Position numbers and translations under genes: made by a program. From assembly GCA_037447655.1 (NCBI GenBank), contig JBBHKE010002056.1, positions 1 to 64,000 on the forward strand: 64,000 nt of DNA, read 5' to 3'. The notes under the pieces were generated by a model. It was not told where the DNA came from, made no database searches, and saw nothing but the letters and a program-made list of their open reading frames with translations. Shown here piece by piece: positions 11,140-22,547 of the stretch. The DNA is from Zygnema cylindricum (Eukaryota; Streptophyta; Zygnematophyceae; Zygnematales; Zygnemataceae). Every line of letters begins with the position of its first letter. Position 1 is the first letter of the stretch.

Positions 11140-13147
11140 GGGAAGAAGAAGGCACTTGTGGTCACACAAGTGAAAGGAGAGACCCACAAGAACAAGTCTT
11201 CTGAGGAGGAGGACGGGTAGCCTCTTCTTGATGAGAATTTGGAGGAGAAGGAGATCCTTCGAAAACAGAAGTGTGCCCTTGGAGCCATTGGGAGGCCCCA
11301 CAAGAAGGATGGATCATCGACTTAGATGCATCCATGTATATGTGTCATGACTGACACCTCTTTACCAAGCTAAGAAAGATCGTTACTGTAGAGATGGAGT
11401 ATGGGGATGGGAGAGTAGTTACTACAAATCTAATGGGTTCGATAGATCTGAAAGTTTTGGTAGAAAGTAAGACATCTATACTCACCTTCTCAGATGTACT
11501 CTACATTCTAGAGCTGAGCAAAAGTCTTGTCTCTACTTCTATATAAGATGATAAAGAATTATATACCTTAACTAGAAACGAAGTCTTTACAGCTAAGTTT
11601 GGGGATGAAGTCTACTTCACAGCAGATAAGGGTAGCCTAGGAATGTTTAGGCTTAACCTGAGTAATGAAAAAAATAGTGCTTATTATGTTGGTGTCCCAA
11701 ACTTGATGATTTGGCTTTAGCGATTGGGGCATGTGCATTTTGATTGGTTGAGGGAAATGAAGAGGCTTGGTGTAGTAAAAGGCATTCAGTTTGGGGATAA
11801 TGAAATGGTGGATGATTGTAGTGGGAGTGCCCAAGGTAAGGCTCACAAACTCTTCTTTCCCAAAACTGCCACATGTAGAGGTGAGAAAGTACTAGATCTG
11901 GTCCGCACAGATATCAGGGGACCAGCAAGTTACCTTTGGTAGGAGGTAAGAGGTTTATAATCATAATTACAAATGACTAGTCTAGATACTCCGGAGTCTT
12001 CTTCCTAAAAACAATTTCTAAAATACCAACTTACTTCAAATAATATAAAGCTTGGAGTGAGAAGTTGCACGGAACCCCCATTAAAAGAATAACAAGTGAT
12101 AATGGGGGAGAGTATACCTCTAACCAGTTTGAGGAATACTTGAGAGATGAGGGATTTCATCACCTGAAAACTGTACCATATAACCCGGAACAAAATAGGG
12201 TAGATGAGAGGTTGAACCGAACAATAGGAGATAATCTATAGAGTATGTTAGCCGACTAAAAGATAGGAAAAAGGTTTTGGGCATAAGCCATAAACTGTGC
12301 TAACTACATTTAGAATATAGTCTTTACCTCAGCCGTGAAAAAAATGACACCTTATGAGAGATGGGTTAGAAGGAAACAAGATATTTTTCACGTGAAAGCA
12401 TTTCGTAGTCAAGTCAATCGTCTTGATACTGATATAAAAAACTGGAAACTAGATGTTAAGGGAGAACCTGGATACTTCGTGGGATATGATGAGGATGTCA
12501 AAGGTTATAGAGCCAATGACTTAGCAAAACAAGATATTATTTTGGTAAAGCACCTAGTTGTTATGGATGAAGGGAAGTCAATCGATCCCTAAAAATATAC
12601 CAAGAAGGTACATATCAGGTTTGAGTCCAAAAGTGAGGACTCAAACCTTCTTAGAAGGGACATGGGTGAAAGAGTGATTGCAAATTCAGGGGATATCTAA
12701 AATGGGGGAGATTTACCGAAATCCCCCCATATTCGTATATACTCCGACGAAACAAAGGTGGAGGAGCCAGAACCAGTTTTCATGGATAGGGGAGCCGATG
12801 AGTTAGTGAGGAGGAACACGAGTATTCCCTCCATTCCAGCTTCAGACTTTGAGGGAGGACGAATAAGCAACAAAACGTTACAGGAAAAACAGGCCGCCCA
12901 CAAGGTGACTAAGCTGTCCCACCCTGATGAGCCTCAGTCATACTTGGAGGCAATGGGAAGTCCGAAGAGAGATAGATGGGTTAGAGCCATAAATGATGAG
13001 ATGGCCTCCATCATGGAAGCAAATACTGGGGAGCTGGTGGACTGTCTTCCGGATAGAAAACCGATTGGGTGTAAATCGGTGTTTAAACTAAAACTAAACC
13101 CTGAGAATTCTATTGAGGGACATAATGTTCGGTTGGTAGCAAAGGGG
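11140..13147 (+). pseudogene. pol of copia element 1, protease to start of RT, broken
   Basis: Order seen: a protease remnant near 11310 (W-I-I-D-L-D-A-S where D-S-G-A-S is usual, so the active site is altered); the GAG-pre-integrase motif R-L-G-H-V-H near 11720 followed by a C-x2-C pair with the second Cys changed to Ser; the integrase core with S-D-N-G-G-E-Y near 12100 and an E-Q-N motif near 12190; the linker with Y-F-V-G-Y-D-E-D near 12480; then the RT start K-S-V-F-K-L-K-L-N-P near 13075. Stops and frame changes occur throughout. The frame ends exactly at the element 2 insertion point. Confidence 0.8.
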
Positions 13148-13240
13148 TGAAAGTGTGAGACCTCCATAAGTCCTCAAAATGGACAGCTTCCAAGAAGCCT
13201 CTAGGATAACTGTGACCCCTTTGTGTTTCAACAAGAACAA

Positions 13241-13306
13241 CTGCCACCCTGGCAGACAAAAACTATGACCACCTTCACCCCTGTGAAGGCAAGACTCCCT
13301 TGAGTC
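13241..13306 (-). other. Cluster of three leader hairpins in the LTR
   Basis: Perfect stems: CTGCCA/TGGCAG (13241-13255, 3-nt loop), CCTTCAC/GTGAAGG (13272-13289, 4-nt loop) and GACTC/GAGTC (13293-13306, 4-nt loop). Matching hairpins with different arm bases occur in other LTRs here (42878-42892, 42910-42925, 44982-44997, 18688-18705), which suggests a structured RNA leader downstream of the LTR promoter. Confidence 0.6.
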
Positions 13307-13910
13307 GATAGCAAAAAGAATCTTTGAATTTGCTCCCCTGAGTAGTAAGTTATGGAGGGTCAAAGTTGACTATTTGTACAGAAGCTCTCTGGTAAAGAGG
13401 GTCCTATCTACTAATTTTTTCTAAGTCCTATCTCTCTCATAGACTCTATCTACTGATGTACAGAGCCAATCATAATACACTTCAGTACACAAAAGTACAG
13501 TTGCCGGTGTACTTTCTGTACGTACACTGTACGACATGCCCTAAATGTCGACACGTGGTATATCCGGATTTTCTTCCTTAGTCCTCGGAGATGCCGCGAT
13601 CGAATGTTATTCTGCCACATGTCATCCGATGTGGCGATGACCAAAAACCACCAAAATCCTCTTCTGCGATCTCGCCATTCATTCCGACCGTCCAATTAAA
13701 TGCACATTTAATTGTAGCCGTAATAAATACCTGCGCGATATTCGTTTCGCTATTGAAACAAATGTGCGGTACATGTTTCTTGTCCGTACCTTGATTCGTA
13801 CTTTTACATTCATGGATCTATGTATCCTGTAAACAGTTTTAGTTAAATGAATTATCCTAGATGGTAATGTTTAATTAAATATCAAACCATATAATATGTA
13901 TCGCTAGTTT

Positions 13911-13985
13911 TAGACTTAACGGCTAAGGCTACCGGCTACTGCGTGTTCTTCGTCCGGCATGTACCAGGTTCAAATCCTCCATGCA
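13911..13985 (+). other. tRNA-like A-box/B-box pair, antisense in the LTR
   Basis: TAGACTTAACGGCTAAGGC resembles a tRNA D-arm/A-box, and GTTCAAATC at 13968-13976 fits the Pol III B-box consensus exactly, at tRNA-like spacing. No acceptor stem forms, so it is not a functional tRNA gene. It lies on the strand opposite to the element. Confidence 0.45.
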
Positions 13986-14279
13986 GCATATATCCTTTTA
14001 GTAAATAAACCCCTAATGGTAAATAAACTAATATATTTCCCGTAAACCTCTGGAGAGCCTAGGTAGCCATGGCTCTAGCTTCCTCTCCAATTTCTAGTGA
14101 CTGCGACAAGTTTGAGAGTGGGAGAGAGAAGTTAGAGATAGAGTGCCTCGTTATCTTTCTATATTTATACTTAGACCTAGAAAATACTTAAAAATGGACC
14201 ATTAATTTCTACACTCCCCTTATTTTCTAGTCAATCTTTAATTTCATACCACACTTCTCTCTGCAGAAAATTAGCTTAG

Positions 14280-17200
14280 GGGACGGCACAGGTTTGGTCA
14301 TCATATCTGCTACCATCTCACTATCTAGTCGGTACTCTAAACTGATTATTTTGTTTTCTACTTTCTCTCAAACAAAGCTGAGTCTAATGTCCATGTGTTT
14401 GGCTTTAAAATGATGTTTAGGATTGGCAGAAATAGCGATTGCTGCCTGATTATCACAAAATATTTTTTGTACACCACTCTTAAAGTGACCAAGCTCACGA
14501 AGCAAAGACTTGACCCACATCAATTCTTTTACATCAGAACAAAAGGCCATATACTCAGCCTCCATGGTGGATTGAGCAATAACTTTTTGCTGTTTGCTAC
14601 TCCAACAGCAAGCCCCATCACCCACATATAATACATATCGAGAAGTACATCTCCTCATCGGAGCATCATTATAACTGGCATCACTCCAAGTAGTGATGTC
14701 AGTATTTTCCCCACCCTAATACAACCATAGATCCCTAGTTCCTATCAAATATCTAAGGACTCTCTTAGCTGCCTCCCAATCCCTCTTAGTGGGAGCATTT
14801 AGACTTCTACTCAGCACTCATTTAGCTGCAGCTATATCCGACGGGTACAATTCATAAAATAGATTAGACTTCCCACTACTTGCCTGTAAGGAATAGTCTG
14901 CATGAACTTCCGTTATTCAGGAGATAATTCCTCGTCTAAGACTATGACTCCTTCTTCCTCACCCCCCTGATTTCCCTTCTTCAACTCTATTCGAGTTATA
15001 CAACTATTAGCTTTATCCATCTTCAATTTTTCAAGCATGTTCCCTATTGCTTCCTTTTGAGTCAATCTTATAATCTTTCTTTTTCGTTCTCTTTCTACTT
15101 AAATTCCCGAAATATATTTTGCTTCCCCCATATCCTTCATTTCAAATCTCCCCTTAAGATCGGTTTTCAGTATATTAATTTTTTCCATTGATTTACTTAA
15201 AACAAGCAAATCATCAACATAAATTGCAATAAATATAAAACCTTCTTCATCTTCAAAAACATAGATTGAGTGATCTGAGCTGATCCGGATATATCCCAGA
15301 GCGGTAAGTAACTCATCAAGCTTCTAATTCCACTGTCGAGGTGCCTGTTTCAAACCATAAAGAGATTTAATTTGCCGGCATACTTTACTCTCCTCTCCTT
15401 CCTCCACAAATCCTTCGGGTTGTCGCAAAAAGATCTCCTCTTCCAATTCTCCATGCAAGAAGGCTGTCTTGATGTCCATCTGGTGCACCTCCATGTCTTG
15501 CGCTCTAGCCAGACTGAGAAGTATGCGGACTGAGGGAAATCTGACGACCGGGGCAAAGGTTTCCTTGTAGTCAATTCCCTCCTTTTGTGTAAATCCCTTT
15601 GCCACTAATCGGGCATTGTATCTCTCAATCGTGTTATCTGGGTTTAGTTTTAACTTTGAAAACCCACTTACAACCGATTGGTTTTCAGTTAGGTGGACAA
15701 TCCACCAGCTCCCAAGTATCGGCTGCCATAATTGAGGCCATCTCCTCATTGATGGCTGTCTTCCACCGGTTCTTTTCTGGACAAGACATTACCTCTCCAT
15801 AAGTTTGAGGTTCATTTTGATGAGATAGTTTTGTTACCTTGTTATTAACCTGTTTTTCTTGCAATCTTTTGCTACTTCCCCTTCCCCCCTCAAAATATGA
15901 AGCCGGAATAGATGGTTATCGTGGATTTTTTTGAACAATCTCGGCTTCTCCTTTGTCCCTTGATTCCGAATCAATTCCACCACGTCTTTCGCTTCGGGTA
16001 GAGTTGTCACTGGAGTTTCCGCAGGCAAGTTCTTTTTCCGTCTGATTTGTTCCTGCAAGAATGTCATCGTCTCTAAAACCTGGATAGTTAGGAAGCTCAA
16101 AGTCATCAGAATTTTCTAACTCAAATTTGATTTTTACTGACTTTGTATTTTTGAAAGAATCCACAGACTTTCCTTCATCCATAACTACTAGATGCTTTAC
16201 TAAGATTATATCTTCCCTTTTTAGATCATAAACTCTATATCCTTTAACATCTTCATCATATCCTAATAAGTATCCCGGTTTTCCTTTAGGATCTAGCTTC
16301 TAATTAGACCGATCTGTATCTAGACTGAATACTTGACTGCCGAAAACCTTTAAGTGAGATATGTTTGGTTTCCGGCCTGTCCATCTCTCATAAGGTGTTT
16401 GATCTTTTATAGCTGAAGTAAGAACTCTATTTTTGAGGTAATTAGCACAGTTCATTGCTTCTGCCTAAAACCTTTTTCCTATCTTTTTATCTGATAACAT
16501 ACTTTTAGCACTATCACTTAGTGTTCTATTTAACCTTTCACCTACCTCATTCTGTTCCGGGTTTTTTGGAACTGTCTTTTGGTGTTGGACTCCATCTTCC
16601 TTCAGAATATCCTCAAAATGGTTAAAAGTATACTCTCCACCATTGTCACTCCTAACTCTCTTAATTGCAGTTTCATGGAATTTTTCGCTCCATGCTTTAT
16701 ATTTTCTAAAACAATCCTGAGCTTCTGACTTGTTTTTCAAAAAATACACTCGGGAATACCGAGACCGATCATCAGTGATAGTCATCATAAATCTCTTCCC
16801 CCCCGGTGAGGGCACTTTGGACTGTTCTCAAATATCTGTGTGTACTAGATCTAGAATTTTTTCTCCCTTATAGGTGGATGTTTTAGGAAAGGGTAATCTA
16901 TGTGCTTTATTTTGAGCACATCCACTACAATCACTTATATCATCACTTTCACTAAACTGAATCCCTTCCACCACTCCCATCTTTTTCATCTCTCTTAACT
17001 TATCTCGATTCACATGCCCAAGCCTCTTATGCCACATCATAATATCATGAACTTCAGCATAATAAAGTTTATTTGTTTCATTACTTAAAATCAACCTAAA
17101 CATCCCTTGGCTACCTTTCTCAGCAATGAAATAGACCTCCTCCACAAAACTAGCAGTAAAGACTCATTCCCTAGTGCTATTGAAATACCCTTATCATCTA

Positions 17201-17640
17201 ATACAGATGTAGAGATGAGGTTTATGTTCAGCTCCGGAATAAACAATACATCGGAGAATGTTACTATAGATGTCTTTCCTTCTACTAGCACTTTCAGATC
17301 TACCGATACTACAAGAGTAGTAGTGACTATCCTCCCATCCCTGTACTCTATCTCTACGGTGGGAATCAATCTTATCTTACTAAACAGGTGCTTATCCTTA
17401 CACATGTGTATGGAGGCACCTAAATCTATAATCCAACGTGCTTCACCTTTCAAACCACCGTAAGCACAGTTCTGCCTTCGTGGAATTTCGACCTCGTTTT
17501 TCGCCTCCAACTCCTCATCTAATAGGAGCTCATCGTCCTCGTCCTCGGATTCTGCCTCCTGCACCTGTGTGACAAGGGCTTTTTTCTTTCCTCTTGGGGT
17601 TCCACCGGTCTGCCCCTCCTTTAACGGAAGCTTGGTTAGT
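14280..17640 (-). pseudogene. pol of element 2 (PR-IN-RT-RH), broken
   Basis: On the minus strand, from right to left: protease W-I-I-D-L-G-A-S near 17420; GAG-pre-integrase M-M-W-H-K-R-L-G-H-V-N near 17030 with C-S-G-C; integrase core with T-D-D-R-S-R and S-D-N-G-G-E-Y (16465-16815); linker with G-Y-D-E-D-V-K-G-Y near 16250; RT with K-T-A-F-L-H-G near 15460 and a Y-V-D-D box near 15215; RNase H with S-T-M-E-A-E-Y near 14565 and an F-C-D-N-Q-A-A-I segment near 14445. Several in-frame stops (for example near 16460, 15690 and 15325) and frame changes make it non-functional, though far better kept than element 1. Confidence 0.85.
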
Positions 17641-18583
17641 TTAGTGCACTCCGCTATATAGTGCCCCGGTTTCTTACAAAAATAACATAAACATGTGGGA
17701 GCCCTTGGTCCAAACTCGTCGGTCTGATTTTTTTGCTCCCTCCCCCCATAGTTTTCGACCAGTTATCGGGAATCCTTGTTCCTCCAATCGGTCGCAGCTG
17801 CCCAAGCTTGCCGATTCTTTCCTCCCCTTCGGATCTCAATCGTATTTTCCCGAACAAGAATCATCCCTACCACTGAGTTCCATATCCACCTTGAGTCCCG
17901 CAAGTCCTGCACACGGTTGACTATGTTCTCGAACTCACCAGGTAACTTCATGAGTAAACAGTTAACCTTTTCTTTTTCACTAAAATCTTTTCCAGCACTC
18001 TCTTGCTCATAAAATGTGTAGCAAGCTCATTGCAAAAATCCAACATCTTCCCCCCTTTGTATACATACTCATTAAATTTTTGATCAGCCAACTGCTATTG
18101 CTGAATCATACCACTTCGGTATATCTCTATGAGAGCCATCCACAGATCGGATGCCCTTTTTACCTGCAAATGAGGACATGCGAGTCCTTGAGTAAGATGG
18201 CGTAGGATGAAGTGCTTTGCCGCCATATTGTTGAAGTCCCAGGTTTCAGTATCATTCTCCTCGTTCATCGGAATATGTGACATGAATGTTGAACCAGTTG
18301 TTATTGGTGTGGTCCTCTCTTTCTCCTCTTCTTTGTCCACCACCTCTCGTTCCTTTGTCTCTTCCGTTGAAGATGGATCTGCTTTCTTTGTGAATCTGCT
18401 TCCTGCAAACCTTGGAGGGATTCCTAGACTTGACGGACGCCCCAATCGTCCACTCACTATCCCCCAAAATCTTTTTTGGCATAAAGCTCCTATCATCATA
18501 CTTTCCCAGTATATGAATCTAGTTCCATTAAAGATTGGTACCCTAGAGGGTGGGCTCATAACCTGAAACTCTGAGACCTCCAT
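17640..18583 (-). pseudogene. gag of element 2, broken
   Basis: The start codon (18581-18583) lies inside the 5' LTR; the N-terminus M-E-V-S-E-F-Q-V-M-S-P crosses the primer binding site. A Lys/Glu/Thr-rich insertion occupies about residues 75-110. The first part ends at 18095; the rest (L-P-G-E-F-E-N-I-V near 17945) continues after a frame change. A complete zinc knuckle (CYFCKKPGHYIAEC) is at about 17650-17695. It acts as nucleocapsid in the family; here it is interrupted. Confidence 0.8.
18550..18563 (-). other. Primer binding site of element 2
   Basis: On the minus strand GGTTATGAGCCCAC follows the 5' LTR directly. It matches the complement of the initiator tRNA-Met anticodon arm with one mismatch (A for G at position 8). 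Confidence 0.75.
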
Positions 18584-19629
18584 AAGTCCTCAGAATGGAC
18601 AACTTCGAAGAAGCCTCTAGGATAACCCTGACCCTTTTGTATTTCAGCAAGAACAAAAGCCACCCTGGCAGACAAAAACTCTGACCACCTTCAACCCTGT
18701 GAAGGCAAGAATTCCCTGAGTCGATAACAAAAAGAATCTCTGATTTTGCTCCCTTGAGCAGTAAGTTATTGAGGGTCAAAGTTGACATTTTCTACAAAAG
18801 CTCTTTGGGAGAGAGGGTCATATCTACTAATTTTTCTAAGTCTTATCTCTCTTACAGACTCTATCTACTAATGTACAGAGCCAATCATAATACACTCCTG
18901 CACACAAAAGTACAGCTGCCGGTGTACTTTTTGTACGTAAACTGTACGACATGCCCTAAATGTGGACACGTGGTATATCCGGATTTGCTCTTTTAATCCT
19001 CGGAGATGCCGCGATCGAATGTTATTCTGCCACGTGCCATCAGATGTGGCGATGATCAAAAATTGTCGAAATCCTCTTCTTCGATCTCGGCATTCATTCC
19101 GGCCGTCCGATTAAATGCACATTTAATCGTAGCAATAATTAATACTTGCGCGGTATTCGTTTCGCTATTGAAACAAATGCGTGGTACATGTTTCTTGTCC
19201 GTACCTTGATTCGTACTTTTACATTCACGGATCTATATATCCTGTAAACAGTTTCAGTTAAATGAATTATCCTACGTGGTAATATTTAATTAAATATCAA
19301 ACCATATAATATGTATTGGTAGTTCTAGACTTAACGGCTAAGGCTACCGGCTACCGCCTGTTCACCGTGTGGCAGGTAGCAGGTTCAAATCCTGGATGCA
19401 GCATATATCCTTTTAGTAAATAAACCCCTAACGGTAAATAAACTAATATATTTCCCGTAAACCTTTAGAGAGCCTAGGTAGCCATGGCTATAGCTTCCTC
19501 TCCAATTTTTCAGTGATTGCGACAAGTTTGAGAGTGGGAGAGAGAAGTTAGAGATAGACTGCCTCGATATCTTTCTATATTTTTATTTAGACCTAGAAAA
19601 TACTTAAAAACGGACCATTAATTTTTACA
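18564..19629 (-). repeat. 5' LTR of element 2
   Basis: Direct repeat of 13148-14213, with the same TG...CA ends and the AGGGG duplication at 19630. It includes the antisense tRNA-like box pair (19326-19400, B-box GTTCAAATC at 19383-19391) and a leader hairpin CCTTCA/TGAAGG at 18688-18705. Confidence 0.95.
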
Positions 19630-19649
19630 AGGGGTTCACGCAAAGAGAG

Positions 19650-20652
19650 GGAATTGTGTCGTGCATGAGAGGCAAGCAAACGATCATGCATCACAACCAG
19701 GAAAGTCATGCTCGCAAACATATATACCAACAAAAATAAATATGTAAAGATAAAAAATATATACACCATGAGAACGAATAAAGCTAAAAATGACCCAAAG
19801 AGAGAAGGGGAAGAATATTCTCCTAAAGTGAAGTGGACCCAAAAAAAAAGATAGTCTTTTTAGAAAAGTTCTTTTGGACAAGAATACTAAGCCATGAGGT
19901 AGCCACTAGGCTCTCGGGTCTCTATCGTATTCTCTACAAGAGTTATCTCAAAGAGGTAGCAAATCAAATAAACAATTTCAACCATATAAAGAAAATTCTC
20001 AAAATAAGGCCAAAATGCACTTTCCCACTCCCAACCGAAATACAAGCAAAATAAACACAAACACTCCAAACGGTTCCGCTGGCGCAACCGAATAGGGATG
20101 CTTGTCCACACAAACTTCACTCCACCACTTCCCAAAAATGACACAAGTTGGAGGGAAAGCTTCCAGACTTGGCTTTGAGCCGTGTGGATTAAAGAGCGCG
20201 GGCAAAAAACAAAAGTAGATGTTCTTAACCTATCTAGCCTCTACAACTAGCTAGTAATAAGAGAGAAAACGTGAGCAATGAGTGAGAGAGAGCAAGAGAG
20301 AAGCTCGGCCGCCAAAAGAAAATTCTTGTCCAAAAGCTAAATTCTCTAAGTCTGAGAATTAGTCTAAGTAGGAGCTACGCTACGCCTAAGCAAAACTAGT
20401 ATACGTCTAGCCTACTTACATGCATAAAACTTCTTAAGATGTTGGCCAATAGGCGCCCAACATCATCAACCGTACGCTTGACAAAATCCACTGTCCGAGG
20501 GTAAAAACCCACCCTAACTACATGTATGCGCGAACCTACATGGGTTCGCGACTTATATAAATAAAAGGAATCGAAGCGTCCCTGATACTCCTGAAAATCG
20601 CTATTCGGCGCCAAACGATACTCTGCGTCCATACTTCAAAATTGCGTGCATA
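19650..20652. other. Left flank of an unidentified insertion in element 1
   Basis: The RT frame of element 1 continues from 19630 for about 20 bases and then meets unrelated DNA starting near TGTGTCGTGCATG. The frame resumes at about 23771, right after DNA ending CACGATACA. TGTGTCGTG and the inverted end TGTATCGTG differ at one base in nine, so this could be a DNA transposon with short inverted ends. I found no transposase frame and no clean target duplication. The sequence itself is unremarkable. Confidence 0.4.
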
Positions 20653-20699
20653 TGTTGTTTTTAGAAAGCTTTAGTCCTCTCTATGCCTCAACTGTTGAC

Positions 20700-22525
20700 G
20701 TTTTTAGCATGGATGCAACTAAAAGGAATGAGAAAATACAAGAGTATATCATTCTTGAGCAGGTACCTTTTACTCCATCCTCTTGTACTTCTACTACCTC
20801 TCTCCCAAATGCCTCTGGGCCATCTAATACTCCTTCTGGAGCTGCTCCTTCTGTCTATGCTCCTCCTAATACACGCCTTGTGCGGCAAGCTAGGGAACCA
20901 ACAGTTCGCGCGTCAGATTTTCCGAGGGGAAGAAGGCAAAAAAACCGCCTTCGAGGCGACAGAGTTGAGAGTGCTTTTTCTGCAAGCACAGGGGAGCCGC
21001 TTACTATTCATGAAGCTTTTTCGGTTCCTGAAAATGATCATTAAATTTTGGCTGCAAATGAAGAGATAAAGTCAATTATGGAAGCCCTAACTTGGGAACT
21101 TGTGGAGCTCCCACCAAAACAGTTATCGGTTGTAAGCGGGTCTTCAAATTAAAATTGAATCTTGATAATACAATTGAGAGATATAAAGCTAGACTGGTTG
21201 CTAAGGGATTTAGCCAAAAGGAGGGAATTGATTATGAAGAGTCCTTCTCTCCTGTGGTTCGCTTTCCTACTGTTAGAGTTTTGCTATCTCTTGCTCCAAT
21301 AAAGGATATGGAATTGCATCGAATGGATGTTAAGACGGCTTTCTTGCATGGTGATATGGAGGAAGTAATTTATATGAAGCAGCCCTCTGTATGCACAAAA
21401 AGGGAAAGAAAAAATCTGGTCTGCAAATTGTTGAAGTCCGTGTATGGTCTGAAACAGGCTCCGAGACAATGGAACCTGAAATTAGATGAGTTTTTAACCA
21501 ATCTTGGCTTTACCAGGATCAGTTCAGATCACTCAGTCTATGTAATGCAAGGTGATGATGGAGTGATTTATGTGCCACTTTCTGTAGATGATTTGCTATT
21601 GATTAGCAAATCCATCAATGAGATTAATAAAATAAAATCAGCTCTCAATTCCCGATTTGAAATGAAAGACTTGGGTGAGGCTAAGTATATTCTAGGAATT
21701 CAAGTAGAAAGAGAAAAGAAACATAAAAATATTTATTTAACTTAAAAAGAAGCAATCAAGAACATGTTAGAAAAGTTTGGCATGTCAAAAGCAAAAAAGA
21801 GTACCACCCCTATGGAATTCAGGCAGAAATTGGAGGGCACGGAAACGGATGGTGGTGTTTTAGTTGATGATTTCTCAGATTTAGGGGAGGCAGATTCTAT
21901 ATCCTCCATTCCTTACAGGCAGATTGTCGGAAGCCTCATTTAATTCATGAACTGTATTCGTCGCGACATCGGTGTAGCGGTTAGAGTCTTGAGCCGAAGC
22001 CTGCAAAATCCAAGGAAGTCGGACTATAAGGCAGCAAAGAGAGTTATTCGTTATCTTGCACGAACTCGAAATCTTAGACTCTCTCTCGGTGGAGGGGAAT
22101 TCGAAATTCATACATGGAGCGATTCGAGCTACGGAGATATGCCCAGCCTTGCTGCAGGAGCAGCAAACTTCAAAAGGTAACAACTCAGTTTACCATGGAG
22201 GCTGAGTACATGGTTGCCAGCTCGGCAGTTAAGGAGTTACTTTGGGTAAAGTTTCTTCTCCAAGATCTTCTCTTTATGCAATCTGGACCACAGCTAGTGT
22301 GGTGTGACAATTAAGCAGCAATTACTATTGCATCTAATCTCAGTCATCACTTTAAGAGTAAGCACATTGATATCAAGCTACATTTTGTAAGAGAAAAGGT
22401 GATGGGAAAAGTCCTTAAGTTGAGTTCTTTACCGGATGAGCAAATGGTGGCTGCTATGATGACAAAACCCTTACCTACTCCCAAATTGAAGTTCTGTAGA
22501 GAGGCATGTGGACTGAGTGACTAGT
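20700..22525 (+). pseudogene. pol remnant of element E (linker, RT, RNase H)
   Basis: The first segment (to 21042) is a Ser/Thr/Pro-rich linker typical of the region between integrase and RT. RT follows in a shifted frame (21092-21745) with K-A-R-L-V-A-K-G-F, K-T-A-F-L-H-G and V-Y-G-L-K-Q-A-P-R-Q-W-N. The catalytic box reads L-S-V-D-D in place of Y-V-D-D. A stop at 21743 and another near 21940 precede RNase H (S-R-S-L-Q-N-P-R-K, T-M-E-A-E-Y near 22195). It is non-functional. Confidence 0.85.
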
Positions 22526-22547
22526 AGAGTCTAAAGCTTTTGGGGAG

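Larger units (their letters stand above)
9200..13147 (+). mobile_element. Copia element 1, 5' part (LTR, gag, start of pol)
   Basis: The 5' two-thirds of a Ty1/copia retrotransposon on the + strand: LTR (9200-10181), primer binding site, gag remnant, protease, integrase and the first part of reverse transcriptase. It stops at 13147, where element 2 is inserted in the RT codons for a Lys-Gly-Phe-Thr motif. The frame resumes at 19630 for about 20 bases, is broken by another insertion, and continues at about 23771-25063. Every coding domain has stops or frameshifts, so the element is dead. Its LTR resembles that of element 3 and the solo LTR at 43899 rather than that of element 2. Confidence 0.85.
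13148..14213 (-). repeat. 3' LTR of element 2
   Basis: Direct repeat of 18564-19629. The complement of a polypurine tract (CTCCCCTTATTTTCTAG) follows at 14214. In the transcribed strand the LTR shows a leader with three short hairpins (see 13241-13306) and a G-box CACGTG near 13552. GTAC words cluster at 13484-13532. The antisense strand carries a tRNA-like box pair at 13911-13985. Confidence 0.95.
13148..19629 (-). mobile_element. Copia element 2, full length, nested in element 1
   Basis: Two LTRs of 1066 bp flank a minus-strand gag-pol. The termini are TG...CA: on the minus strand the LTR begins TGTAAAAATTAATGG or TGTAGAAATTAATGG and ends TTTCA. The 5-bp target duplication AGGGG is exact on both sides (13143-13147 and 19630-19634). 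Joining the flanks restores the RT reading frame of element 1, which proves the insertion. The two LTRs differ at roughly one base in ten over the first 290 bases and less in the rest, so the insertion is old. Coding regions carry several stops. Confidence 0.95.

Noticed and set aside
13911-13985. A true tRNA gene
   Set aside because: The boxes are present but no acceptor stem or cloverleaf can be formed, and the copies sit at equal places in LTRs.
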